A DNA stretch of 64,000 bases from Anisodus tanguticus (lineage: Eukaryota; Streptophyta; Magnoliopsida; Solanales; Solanaceae). Location of the stretch: positions 44,819,062 to 44,883,061 of the forward strand of contig CM067545.1 of assembly GCA_034509755.1 (NCBI GenBank), read 5' to 3'. The notes below the pieces were generated by a model. The model made no database searches. It saw only the letters and a list, made by a program, of their open reading frames with translations, and was not told the origin of the DNA. Position numbers and translations under genes: made by a program. Numbering within the stretch: the first letter of the stretch is position 1; the number at the start of each line of letters is the position of its first letter. Positions 1 through 10,933 of this stretch are shown here, one piece after another.

Positions 1-409
1 TGGGTGCACCATGATTCCAATCGGTTCTATGATTCATATCCATTGGTGGCTTCAACGAGATCGTCAACTATCGACCGATCCGTTAGATGTCTTAGAAATC
101 CAATTCCAAAGATGTCATCTGTGATACCCATATCTTTCATATCGAGACTTTGTTTCAATATGACTTTTACTTTTAGACTGTTGATTCTCCAACTGTTGGC
201 ATTCTAACTTCGAGTCAATGTTTCGTGGTCGATTCATTGTTCTGTTTTATCCGAAACTTTCGGGACCAAAATGTAAACATTTCGGGGACCAAAATGAAAG
301 TTCGGGAAGAAGCCCAACATCCGGCAAACCAAGTCGATTCTCTTCTTCCAACTCTACGGTTGGGAAGGCTAATTCAACATTCATGCCACGCAAGACCGCA
401 ATGGCCCTG

Positions 410-1680
410 GATGTGAAGCTACTCACGGGGAGCACATCTTACAACCCAAAGGTTCTTTTCCGGAGGAAGATCAACCATTATGCAAGTATGGTTCTATATG
501 ATAGAGTCTATTTCTCTCTTTGTAGCTTCTTTCCAAAGCGGCGCTTTTGGAGATGACAATTATTTATTAATTGTCCATGGTTCGTTCTCAACCATACAAG
601 CTAGAAGGTATGGAACAAGTCTTTGTCCCCTCTTTGCTCCTTCTCGGTTCAACATCTAGAATCCCCGAGTTCTGCGGATCCGGAATATTAAGTTCCGGAT
701 AGCCGGCAACTTTCGAGTCCCGTAGATACGGAACGTCCGAGTTCGGGCGTCGGGCCCTCGCGGGTTCTTGTTAACCTTGAGCAATTACTCCTTTTTCCTT
801 TTTCAAGGAAAGCGATCTTCAAAGAATTCAGTATTATTTGACGCCAAGAGGCGATCATCACTACTGTTATTTGCAGATCCAGTGAATATGCAATCTACAG
901 TCTTAGGTACAACTTGACCTGTTTCATTATTCCAACTTTTACCAAGCAACCCCACATAAATTGGGCGTACGACTTTGGCTAACACCGTTGGATTGAGGTG
1001 AGAAATGAACATTCGTTTAATGAACGATGCTTCACATTCTCCCCCTCTATGACTACGAATTTCTCAATTCGTAGGCTTAGTTGATTTTCAACTTCTGCTT
1101 TGTAGCGCTTATCCGCTTCAACAACTTCATCTTTGCTTTTCAACAAACAAAGGATTCCATACGTTGTACCATCATTAATGAAGATCACAACGTACTTGTC
1201 TCCCCCCTCTATTTTGTATAAACTTCAAATCACCCAAGTAGGTGTGACTAAGTTCTAGAGGAGCGGTGCTTCTTTCGCTATTCCCTTGACAGAATTTGGA
1301 AAGGTGACTTTGCCTCTTCATCTACCTCACATTCATTTTGAGGGTTTATGTCGACGAAAGGCAACAATCTCAACATCGTTAGCTTTTGAATGACTTGCTA
1401 TTTAACGTGACTTAATCTATGATGGAATAGATGCACGGATTACAAATATATCATTCAATTGGCTACAGACATCCTGTACCATTCTTAGTTATTACGGACC
1501 TGTTGGAGTAGTCTCAAACCAGCTTGACCAACAGCGTCCCTTAAACCAAGTTAGGACCATGTATCACCTCTTTTAGAGTGATCTCATTCCTTGAAGTCCT
1601 ATTGAGGACAACCTCTCCAGCCCCTTTGATTTTAGAGGTGGCGTTGCTTCACATGAACAACCTCTTGCCCGTGGTTAGGG
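410..1680 (-). pseudogene. copia pol relic (pre-integrase, integrase, start of RT)
   Basis: Short minus-strand fragments in different frames resemble consecutive parts of a copia polyprotein. The integrase core segment sits around 979-1290, with remnants of the FIDD...LLKSKDE signature and a damaged K-IRSDRGGE region. The integrase C-terminal segment is at 803-1012. A fragment near 410-560 resembles the PFWKEAINSEIDSI...WELVDLPP motif at the front of the RT domain. No fragment longer than about 70 residues remains open. Nothing here can encode an active enzyme. Confidence 0.6.
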
Positions 1681-1699
1681 CGCAACCGGATCATATGTG

Positions 1700-2400
1700 A
1701 TCTCGATACTCTGGCCCACTCTAGTTGCTTTAGCAAACTAAGTGTCCAATTTCCTTACTGCCTTTTTTAGGCCTTCAGATCATTAAGACCTGGAAACTCT
1801 GGCCCACCTTACTAGGTGTCCATTACTTTTCCTATGAAATGAATTCTGGCCCCACTCCAGTCGCCCGGAGGCTTTATATGACTGAGTGCCCAATATCATC
1901 ATATCAAAGGAATTTTGGCCCACTCCAGTCGCCCGGAGGCTTTGTATGACTGAGTGTCCAATATCATCCTATGAAGGATCTTCTGCCAAATATGACATGT
2001 TCAACGTCTTAAGCTTTTAGACTCCTTCCGTTAAGATTGGTGCCCAGATAATTCTTGGCGCTTACTTAAAAGTGGTAGCAGTTTTCGCACAGTTAGTGGA
2101 TCTTTCTCCATCGTATGTGCGAACGTACTTTACACACTTTAATAATTACACTTAAAAGAACGGATCTTTTTAAGTCGTTTACAATCCAATCTTTTAAACG
2201 GGAAAGAAGATAAGATTAAACTTCTGATTTTAAAGCGTGAGGAATATAAATTGTTTTTATATTCCTCCTTACTTTAATCCATTTTTAATCAGACATCATT
2301 TAATCTTTATTCTTGACAAGTAAGAAAAACTACTTATCCCAATTTCGGATTCTGGCTCACTCCAGTCACTTCATCAAACTGAGTGTCCAGTTCCTTCTTA
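1700..2400. repeat. degenerate ~66-bp repeat family inside the copia relic
   Basis: A phrase of the form TCTGGCCCACTCCAGTC ... GACTGAGTGTCCA recurs at about 1710, 1797, 1843, 1909 and 2349. The two copies at 1843-1908 and 1909-1975 are adjacent and nearly identical, including the GCCCGGAGGCTTTRTATGACTGAGTG core. The other copies are shorter or diverged. On the minus strand the copy at 2349 lies inside a gag-like reading frame, so the array may come from amplification of a gag segment. Confidence 0.6.
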
Positions 2401-2673
2401 CCATTATTCGGATCTTTTGTCTGGGATAGATACAGGCCTTCTGCTGCAAGATAGAAGTACATCTTCAGTCTTCTCCTCTTGTCCCAGTTGACATCATCAG
2501 GCTCTCGAGAGCGCTTGTTCCCATCGATCTTGGTAGCGGTGACACCATGAACACGTTCATCATCATCACTCTCTTCTACCAGAAAACCATTGCCATATCC
2601 AGATTTGGTCACACAACTTTTGACCGACATCTTTCGAACACTAATAGTATTACAATACAATCTTGTCTTAAGT

Positions 2674-4080
2674 TGTTGGTTATTCTATGGTACTTTATAG
2701 AGCAGTACGGGAAGTAATAACTATTACAAATGTTCGAAAGGATAAATAAATTGTCAATCTTCAAAACAGCCGCATATGTGTTGTGTCTTGAATCTTGATC
2801 ACCTTGCAAAGCCAATCTTGAGAACTATACGCAAGTTTGTTGTGCCTTGAATCTTGATAACCTGAAATCAAGAAACAACTAAATCTGGATGGTTACAACG
2901 TTGTGTGTTGAGTCGAGGATAGCCCTCTATCCTTAAGACAAGATTGCCCCGTATATATGCTTTTACGTTTGCGGGCAATAGTCTCCCAAAATAAAACAAC
3001 ACTTTAATCTCAACACTACAAAGCCAATAGGTTGAGCCTGGCGAAGAAAACAAATATGACTTGACTTGCTGAAGATATGGAATAGGAAGGAAGAGTTTAT
3101 CAATACTCTTCTCTTTTGTCTCTGTGTATATAATGTGTCTCTGTAGCGTATATCTTGTGTATATGTGTGGGTTTGCTCACTGATTTTCGTCACAGTTTGG
3201 TCACTGTTTTCTGCCTGATTTTCGTTCAGTTTTTCTGGTCGTTTCTTGCCTTATTTCAGCCGGTTTTCAGCCTGTATTTTCGTCTATTTTCTGCTGTTTC
3301 TTCCTCCTGAATTGAGCCAAAGAAGGCTCAATATATAGCAAGGAGAAGGGGCTGTACAACTGCCCAAAACATGGCTGTTAATGGCCATTAGGAGGCCATT
3401 AAAGCAGCCAAGTAAGGGCAGTAAATGGCCATCAAGGAGGGCGATTTAAGGTTGTTCATGGCCAAGTAATTGGCTGTTAATGGAGGAGTTAATCAGCCAA
3501 GTAATGGCTGATTAATGCCTCAAAAAACAGTCCCAACGGTAGGCTTTCTGCCTTCCGTCACCTTCCCAGAAATTTTGGGGACCAAACTGTAAATATTGAA
3601 ACTTCAGGGACCAAACTGTACATATAAAAGAATTCTCAGAAAGGCCCACAGCCCACAGCCCACGACCCACGACCCGAGCCTGAGACCGGACCGGACGAGC
3701 GGGCGCGGCGGCGCGCGTGTGGGCTTAGCCTTGAACCCAAGCACATCTAGGTCTTCCCTCCTTTAAACACATGGGATACCCCTTGGGGATCCAAACCCTT
3801 TACCACATTAGAGACTTATATAGAGAGCAATTCTTCCTATTCCCACCGATGTGGTAGATTTGTCCCACACCACATTTCCATGTCTCAAACACCTTACTTC
3901 GTGGACCAATATCTCTTTCATTTCTCAACGAAATTAGACGATTCTTGGCCCTACGGTCATCTACTCACTTCGTAGATCATGCATGTGCGAAGAGACAAGG
4001 TCTCCAACATGCGAAACACTAGTGTTTAATTCATCAAAGATGGGTGGACGCATCTCCCCGCCAAAGGCTAATTTCCAACA
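2674..4080 (-). repeat. 5' LTR of the minus-strand copia element
   Basis: On the minus strand the LTR begins TGTTGGAAATTAGCC at 4080 and seems to end near TAACCAACA at 2674. Its right half (about 3570-4080) closely matches the solo LTR at 43637-44797, including the phrases around 3735-3800 and 3900-3990. The block at 2908-3000 is shared with the LTRs of the plus-strand copia element at 28624-35101. The right border is firm because both copies stop at the same TTTCCAACA. The left border is less certain because the two copies diverge there. A short direct repeat (TGTTGTGYCTTGAATCTTGA) occurs twice, near 2776 and 2839. Confidence 0.65.
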
Positions 4081-5726
4081 ATTAATTTATAGAGGTTTTA
4101 CTATATATGATTAATATGTATTAAACTTATTATTAAAAGCAAGAAAATGTCCCCTTAGTATCCCCATGTCAAATGAGGAGTTATTTTTGGAGAGTTGTGA
4201 AACTTTCTGGAGAAATATAGTATATATTCATGACTTGTAGTTGAGATGGACTTTATATCAAAGTTAATTCTAACGCTAAGGTATGTGAAAATTCGTTTTT
4301 GGACAAGCCAAGTGCAACAGGTTTTAAATCCTTAAGATAGTTTTATTTGAATTTATTTTGGAAGATGAATGATGTTCATATCCGTATTATTGCAATATTT
4401 TCTTCTTTCTAGCTAAGGAAGATAACACATTCATGATGTTGGTGTTGATATTATATTCGTTTCTTAATTTCAAGCATGTTGTCGGTAATCCTTTTCCAAA
4501 ATAAACATTATGTTATAAGTTCTTGCTTATTATTGATATTTCATGATTTTTGAGTTAATGAACTGCAACATGTCAACAAATAGGAAAAACTTCTCAACAT
4601 GAGGGCTATGTATATCTTCATCCTAGAAGTCTTTTTTTCTTTTCGTTGCTCATAATATTATACCTCATTCTAAATAAAAGTAATTTACAGACATGTTTTA
4701 TAGTTCTAACTTCTAACTTTAGAACTAAAATTCTTCAAAAAGGACGATCACTTAATCATAAAGTAGTGTAACATAACTACTAAGTTACGTCGAGGATTAA
4801 TATAAAAAATGGGTGAAGCTATAAAATCCATGTTATCCAATTGATTAAAGAGAAGATATATGAGATTAGAAAAAATAGTAACAAAAAATGAATTGGAAGT
4901 CATTATGTAATATTCAACAAGTTTTTAAATTTTTATTTAGTTGGTGCCTGATTTCATATATTTCAATAATAACTTTTTATGATTTTTCTTTTCTTTTTCA
5001 ATTATAGAACTTAAGTTCAGTTCTCCGAGTTTGTGTCACAATTTTTAGAGCTACAAGTCGGAGACCTTAAAAAAAGTGCGGAATTGTGAGAAAATCTCCT
5101 ACATTACAAAAGTATATTTTTTATGATTTTTTTGCTTATTATTTGTGTTTGATATTTTTGCTTATCCGAGTCCATGATATATACCTGAGTCTTTTTTTTT
5201 CTTTTCTTTTTATGCTTATAGGAAGGTTGGAAATGGATAGTTTATGTGGAAAACTTCCATTGATATCTGATTTTCCCCTCTTTCATTCTTCTTTGTTGTT
5301 GTTGTTTTTTTCTATACTTCTTTTTTATGTTTAGACAATGACGAAATCATTAAAATTTATTTCTCCATTGAAAGGAAAAAGGTAGATACTTAAGTACAAA
5401 TATTAAATGTATAAAGAAAAATAATGTCTTAAAATTCGGTAAACATATGCAAATAAAGCGATTTTTCATATTTTTTTTATTTATATAATAAAATTAATTT
5501 CCCCTTATAGATTATACAGAAATTAAGTGTCTTTAAAGGGTTAAATAGTTCGCGGTGATTAAATTTTTAAAGAAAATTATATAACTAATAATAATAAAAT
5601 AGGTCAAATTTTTAAATCTGATCTATTTGAATTTGAATACTAAAAATAATCATTATAATATATAAATATTAGAAAAAAATTATTCCATTAAATAAATTTA
5701 TGCGAAGCGCAGATAATTTCATTAAT
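4081..5726. other. AT-rich intergenic DNA, no gene seen
   Basis: This stretch lies between the copia LTR and the next LTR element. It is very AT-rich, with frequent stops on both strands. The longest open frames (for example 5086-5334) are hydrophobic low-complexity translations with no family resemblance. I see no gene, RNA gene or clear repeat in it. Confidence 0.6.
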
Positions 5727-6004
5727 TGTCATGAAACGATGTTGCAGCAAGCAAAACACAATTCTGTTGAGAAATTAGGAATTGTTATTTTTATAGTTTA
5801 ATTCCTAGTTTAGACTAATTTTCATTTAAATACTTTGGAAGTTCCAGAATGTGCTAAGCACATATAAAACTCTTCTAAATCATAGCTATGAGTTATGTTA
5901 ATGAAAATATCTTACTTTCTCTCTATCTCTCCCTCTCCTCTGTTCTTACTTCTTTCTTTAATTTCTCCATTGTTGAGTTCACCCGAGCTTCTCATATTGT
6001 TACA
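5727..6004 (+). repeat. 5' LTR of the short LTR element
   Basis: This repeat aligns along its whole length with 9459-9749. Shared landmarks are ATGATGTTGCAGCAAGC, a TATAAAA-type promoter box (about 5863), a CT-rich tract (about 5915-5945) and the end CATTGTTGAG...GTTACA. The 3' copy has a longer (CTCCCT)n tract. Confidence 0.9.
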
Positions 6005-6006
6005 AA

Positions 6007-6017
6007 TGGTATCAGAG
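6007..6017 (+). promoter_or_regulatory. primer-binding site (initiator Met tRNA)
   Basis: TGGTATCAGAG lies 2 nt after the 5' LTR. It is the usual plant retrotransposon primer-binding sequence, complementary to the 3' end of initiator Met tRNA. Confidence 0.9.
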
Positions 6018-6488
6018 TCGACGATTCTCGGCCCCAAGTTCAACATATCGCCAGGAATGGAGCAATTGCTCACTCTCCCAGTTCTAGTATGAAATTCGGG
6101 GAAAACATGAAAGCGGTCACTATACTGGGGGCAAGACATGACCGCGACTTAAGAAAAAAGTATCCTTGAAAACACTAAAGGAACGGGAGAATGATTATCT
6201 GTAATAAAGCATAGGGTAATACGAGCCGATCAGAAGAAGCAAGGCTTAGATTACCAGACCATGTATACAGTCTTCCTAGAGATGGAGAGCCCCTTTCCAG
6301 CGAGTCAACAAATTCATATGGATTGGGTTATTATTATACTGCTGCGACTGCTCGGATAAATAGAGAGGAGCATACGATGACACAACAACAAAGTCCGAAA
6401 AGCTGGAGAGCAGTCAAAAGAACTTCAAAACGCAATTACAAGAGGCTCGGGAAATGAACAAGAGGCTCGGGAAATCATCATTGACCAG

Positions 6489-7199
6489 ATGGGTCTCACT
6501 ATGAAGCAGGAGGAATCACCTCTTCGATCTTACATTCCAGTACCTCAGGGAGCTGAAAATCAGCAGGAACCTGGATGGGCTTCAAGCAGCAAGTCAGATT
6601 CTCAGTATTCATATGCTTGTGATGAAAGTGTACTCAGGAAAACTAAAAGCATAGAGGTTGTAGACAAGGTGTTTGATAAAAGTTCTCAAAGAATTACTCG
6701 AAAAAATCGACTGGCTTTGACAACTGATATTGTTGAAGGTCATTTTTCTAACTCTGAAGTAAACAAACTAGAGAGAGAAGAACCATTTTCAGAAGTTCAT
6801 GGTGCTGAAATTGCTGCGCCATATGATTATCACGATTTTGACAAAGTTGAAGCAGAGATTTCTTCACTACAACAAGAAGTCAGTCCAGATTCCTTTAGAG
6901 TTGGCTTCATACCGTCAGAAAACACGGTAATTTATGCTATCACTGTTAATTACACCAGCGAGCCTAATGTTCCCTCTTTGCTGGATTCTCTGGGACCTAT
7001 TTGCCCTAATTTTGATGATGGAACACCATTAGAAAATCATGTCGTAGATGACGAATATGAAATGCTTGACCAAATTCTTCTAATGTATGGAATCAATGTG
7101 ACTAATTTGCAATGGGATGATAGTGAAGAAGATGAGCTTTTGGGGCTTGAAGATGATGAACTTTCAGAAAACAATGTAGGCAATATGTTCGATAAATGA
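6489..7199 (+). CDS. unknown acidic protein carried by the LTR element
   Basis: This frame gives 236 residues from an ATG at 6489, and it stays open some distance upstream. The upstream part (about 6390-6488) reads as a coiled-coil-like, Glu/Gln/Lys-rich helix and contains a 20-bp tandem duplication (CAAGAGGCTCGGGAAAT...). The body is acidic and Ser-rich and ends in a strongly acidic tail (WDDSEEDELLGLEDDEL, about residues 209-225). I do not recognise a domain. Codon use and length look like real protein-coding sequence rather than chance. It could be a gag-like product of a poorly known lineage or a captured host fragment. A one-base shift near 7195 would continue it in another frame to about 7290. 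Confidence 0.5.
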   Translation: MGLTMKQEESPLRSYIPVPQGAENQQEPGWASSSKSDSQYSYACDESVLRKTKSIEVVDKVFDKSSQRITRKNRLALTTDIVEGHFSNSEVNKLEREEPFSEVHGAEIAAPYDYHDFDKVEAEISSLQQEVSPDSFRVGFIPSENTVIYAITVNYTSEPNVPSLLDSLGPICPNFDDGTPLENHVVDDEYEMLDQILLMYGINVTNLQWDDSEEDELLGLEDDELSENNVGNMFDK

Positions 7200-7507
7200 A
7201 ATTCAGAGACACGATACATCTCTTGAATTTTCTAGTTACAATGAGGATCATGTGTTGGATGAATGTAATTCAAAAAAAAGAAACAATGTTATTAGCTGAT
7301 TTTCGGTCAATTAGAACAAATAGGGATAAGATTCTGTCTGAGGATCAATTGGATGAGCCTTTTATGGTGGATTTGTATAACAAATACGAGAAGAATTGGT
7401 TTGCTACCAAGCTATTAGACAAAATGCCGAACAGAAATGTGGTTCCTCGGGTGTGTGGGAATTCTACTTTACTTGAGTTGGTGAACAATGACATAATTTA
7501 TGCTTGA
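7196..7507 (+). pseudogene. open frame continuing the unknown coding region
   Basis: This 103-residue frame overlaps the end of the acidic open frame. Its second half reads as a plausible helical protein segment around LSEDQLDEPFMVDLYNKYE. It probably belonged to one longer coding region that has been broken by frameshifts. No family is recognised. Confidence 0.35.
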
Positions 7508-7779
7508 ATGTTTGTCCTAATTCATCTAGTCCTATGAGAAATCTTTTGATGTGTGTGTACTCCAAATTTAGTGTGGTTGAATATTTGCTTACTGATGGCA
7601 TAAAGCGTTGGATTCACAATCCAAATATGATACTGCTCTTTGAAGAGCCGAGGAAGTAAAGCGTAATAAATAGTGTTAATTGGTGGCTTGAGTGCTACTT
7701 CAGCTCAGATATTTGTGACTGGTTCGACACTGGACAGAGAATCGAGGTTTTTGGATTCTCCGTAGATGCATTTATCTAC

Positions 7780-8566
7780 GATGTTTAGCTGAAATACATG
7801 ACAAGCGTGGTAGAATAAGGGATGTTCAGTTTGTCTTCAAGAAGATGCCAGATGAAATCACTGTAAGATGGAATGTGATCTATATCATTACATGAGAATT
7901 TCATTCTTTCACTCTATCCCTCTCTGTCTCTTATGTCCAGCTCATCTACTTTCTTTTATCTGCATCATTGGAGCTTCCCTAGATCGATCATTTATGGAGT
8001 TTCATTCTATTTCCCTCATCATTCAATTATTATCTTTTTCAGTTCTCCCTTTTACTCTCCCTCTATTTCTCTATCTCTTTATCTCTCAACCTCTCAGTTT
8101 TTCTGTCCCTCTTGCCTACATATCTCTCAATTTATTATCTATAGTGTATTCTAAAGTTAGTCATTTGGCGCATGAGTGTTGGCTTATTGAAGGAAGAAAG
8201 AGTCCCACTGATTTCAACAGGTCCGAAAAATACACAAAACATCTATTAGCCTTGTTTGCAACAGAAATGATGTCAACTGCGACAAGAGAATTCACGATGC
8301 ATCGTTTGGCTCCCATGCATTGGTCTTATGAAGCTGGAACAATTCTTAATTTGAAATTGCACAGACCCTATAGTGAAACATTTATTTCATTTCTCAAGGA
8401 TACATCTTATCTTTGTGAAAGTTCAAAATATATACTTGTTGCAATTAATCTGCTGAAGTTCATCTCTTTCCTTGAACTCACCAAACAACTGGAAGTTGCA
8501 CCTTCTGTTTGTAAAAGAATTATGAGTGACATGAGTTCTTGGTGCCTTTTATTACTTAAAAGTTAG
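7780..8566 (+). pseudogene. unrecognised coding fragments with an intron-like insert
   Basis: Around 7780-7862 one frame reads like the helical repeat of plant pentatricopeptide proteins (EIHDKRGRIRDVQFVFKKMP). The resemblance is short and weak. A pyrimidine-rich piece follows (7863-8144) that begins GTAAG and ends ATAG. After it, 8145-8566 encodes about 140 residues (around SHLAHECWLIEGRKS onward) with normal protein-like composition and no recognised domain. The simplest reading is host-gene DNA captured with an intron still in place, but a chance resemblance cannot be excluded. Confidence 0.35.
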
Positions 8567-8633
8567 CTATACTTGAGATGATGCAGCTGATAGTAGAAAA
8601 GGTTGTACACGTAGTTTTAATGGATCATCTCAA

Positions 8634-9447
8634 ATGGAAAGTGATGGGGAGAGTTGGGAATATTTGGCACAAAATGAAGTTGATCAATTTGTAGCTACAC
8701 CAGTAGGATCTCAAGGATTCCTCCTGGACACATTCTTGCTTGTGCTAAAGGAAACTATGGAAGTGCCATTGTCATCGTTGCCAGAGGAGCCTGTGGATAT
8801 GATAGGCATCACATACTTGCCGTTTGAATGTTTAAAATCAAAAGGGAGGAGGAATCTGAGTCGCTCGATGTTGAAGCAAAATACTTTAATGTCAATATTG
8901 TTGAATTGAGTATTACTGTTGTGATCAAGAATCTCGCTCCTAATTGCTTTGGTGCAGCGTTGAAGTCAACAGGGACTGTCCATATGGCCAAGTTGCTAAA
9001 ATGTTATCCCTTTCGTGTTGTCCAAATGATATTGAAACTTGTGATTATTGGGAGAAAAATGATGTTGGTCTTGGCCTTGTTAATTTCTTCCATCAGTGTG
9101 TCCTTAAAGTTGAAATATGGAAGTGCAACTCAAGCATGCTTACTAGAAAGTGAAACTGCATGTGCTAAAGTTATTATAGAGCATTTGCACCAGTGATAAT
9201 TTGCTATAATGCAAAACTTAGCTACAAGTTAGAGTCAATTGCTAAACAAAGGCCTGAAGCATTTTATAAGAAATATGGTTCCTTCTCAAGGAAAGTTGCA
9301 GCACTCTTGCATAGCATTTTGAAGTTTACAAGCTATGGATCATTCCATAATTGTCAAGAAGGATTGTTGGATTGTTGCAGCAAAGTGTCACTGGCCTCAT
9401 TCATTTTGAGCTTCATATCCTCAACCTTGAGGACAAGATTGTTTTAA
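8634..9447 (+). pseudogene. broken unknown coding region before the 3' LTR
   Basis: Three frames follow each other: 8634-8909, 8828-9189 and 9193-9447. They give protein-like text (for example SWEYLAQNEVDQFVATPVGS and YKLESIAKQRPEAFYKKYG), as expected for one coding region with frameshifts. The last bases before the polypurine tract can be read as NLEDKIVLRG, which resembles the C-terminal end of some Ty3/gypsy polyproteins. That is the only hint of the element's ancestry. No enzyme domain is visible. Confidence 0.35.
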
Positions 9448-9458
9448 GGGGGACGGAT

Positions 9459-9749
9459 TGTCATGAAATGATGTTGCAGCAAGCAAAAGGAATAGCACAA
9501 TTCTGTTGAGAAATTAGGAGTTATTTTTATAGTTTAGACTAGTTTTCATTTAAGTCCTCTGAAAGTTCTACAATGTGTTTAACATATAAAAACGCTTTAT
9601 AAATCATAGTTATGAGTTATGGTTGAATGGAGATATCTAACTCTCTCTATCTCTCTTTCTTTCTCTCCCTCTCCCTCTCCCTCTCCCTCTCTTCTTCTTT
9701 CTTTAATTTCTCCATTGTTGAGCTCACCGGAGCTCCTCGTATCGTTACA
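9459..9749 (+). repeat. 3' LTR of the short LTR element
   Basis: This is the direct repeat partner of 5727-6004, starting TGTCATGAAATGATG and ending ATCGTTACA. A microsatellite-like CTCCCT/CTCTCT tract lies at about 9630-9700. Confidence 0.9.
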
Positions 9750-10933
9750 GAAAGAATTTGGATTCTAGAGACACATGCCACAAGATACTACAGATGACTA
9801 AAATGAAGCAACGCAGGAAAATTCTCAGCTTATAATAATACAACTTTACAAAGTGCATAAGACATGTCCCTGTAGTTTCGAGGTAAGTCTACTCATTGTT
9901 TAAATAGAAGTATATACGTGTCCCTTCGGGGACATCAGATTTAAAAAAATAGAAGTATATACATATTCCAAGGAAACTTGCTACCAGCTGCTCTTAAATT
10001 TGTTTGTGTGTGAGAGAGAGAGATTGAATTGAATTGAAGTATACTTGCTAATAAACATAAAACTGTGACGTTCTTGCAATTCAAACTAAATAGTACAAAT
10101 GATATACTAATACACATACAAAGGACCAATACAACGTACGGTTAGCTCAATGTCATATTTGATTCTAGATCGAAAACTTTTATGACATTGTTTTTACAAT
10201 AAAAATACAAGTTCACGTGGTATTATACACAAATTCAAGGAAATCGAACTCTATAAATAAGGTTGAAGGTAGATACGGCTAACACTAGTTACATTTATCT
10301 CCTAAATTTTGTATACCTATACACTAAGGCTATAGAAGGTCAAAATGGGTCTCATACTTGACATGAAAGATTTCTTCGTTGATCTACTTCACAGGAGTGC
10401 CTCTATAGTGGAGATGGGCAAATACAACAATCTGTTAGGCCAACATAATTAGAAGTTAACCTCCATATTGGAAGCCTTACCACATGATGCATCTTAAAGC
10501 TAGATGACTAAACTGACAACTCTTGGCCACGGGCGTGCTATGAATACTCAACGATCCGTTAAGTATTCTCCATGTTATGTCTGTTTTTCCAGGGTTACAC
10601 CTTGGAAATTGGAATAGCAGTTCACATATATGATCTCCCAGTGTAACCTGTGAAGTACGATGGCCAACTGTAAGATTAAACTATTCCAATTTAATCAAGT
10701 TTAAATAAGCATGAACATTATTAGCATTTTGCATGTCGAGCAAAGCTGTCTTTTAATTTGTATATTCTGTCGCTGCTTCGCTTAAACTGCAGAATGACCT
10801 GTTCACAGCACTATCTATATTTCTCTCCCGACCCCAACCCTCTTAGGCCAAGAAATCCAACAAAAAGTTTGTGAAGAGAGATCATATATACCAAATATAT
10901 ATATATATATGGAAAGTACAAAACCAACTTAAC

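Larger units (their letters stand above)
1..4080 (-). mobile_element. Ty1/copia LTR retrotransposon, decayed, cut by the window edge
   Basis: The minus strand carries decayed copia coding fragments to the left of a long LTR. From right to left these are a gag-like stretch (about 2334-2660), a GAG-pre-integrase relic (about 1500-1680), an integrase core relic (about 979-1290, with a phrase similar to the copia FIDDxTRYxYLYLLKSKDEA signature), an integrase C-terminal relic (803-1012) and the start of the reverse transcriptase region (about 410-560). This is the gag-PR-INT-RT order of copia elements, read on the minus strand. The 3' half and second LTR lie beyond position 1. Stops and frameshifts are frequent, so the element is dead. 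The family call rests on motif memory only. Confidence 0.75.
5727..9749 (+). mobile_element. short LTR retrotransposon with unknown cargo, apparently non-autonomous
   Basis: Two direct repeats of 278 bp (5727-6004) and 291 bp (9459-9749) start TGTCATGAAA and end GTTACA, as LTRs do. The left one is followed after 2 nt by TGGTATCAGAG (6007-6017), the standard initiator-Met tRNA primer-binding site. The right one is preceded by a purine-rich tract (AAGGGGGACGGA, about 9446-9457). The 3.45 kb between them has no recognisable protease, integrase, reverse transcriptase or RNase H. It holds acidic and helical coding fragments of unknown origin, a coiled-coil-like leader and an intron-like insert. 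I see no matching target duplication (TTAAT on the left, GAAAG on the right). I infer a non-autonomous element moved by another family's enzymes. Confidence 0.8.

Noticed and set aside
5086..5334. 82-residue open frame with membrane-like segments
   Set aside because: It lies in AT-rich intergenic DNA. The Phe/Leu-rich text reflects T-richness.
7868..8154. Hydrophobic Ser/Leu/Phe-rich reading frame that could look like a membrane protein
   Set aside because: It comes from a pyrimidine-rich tract that looks like an intron or spacer. Such tracts always give hydrophobic text.
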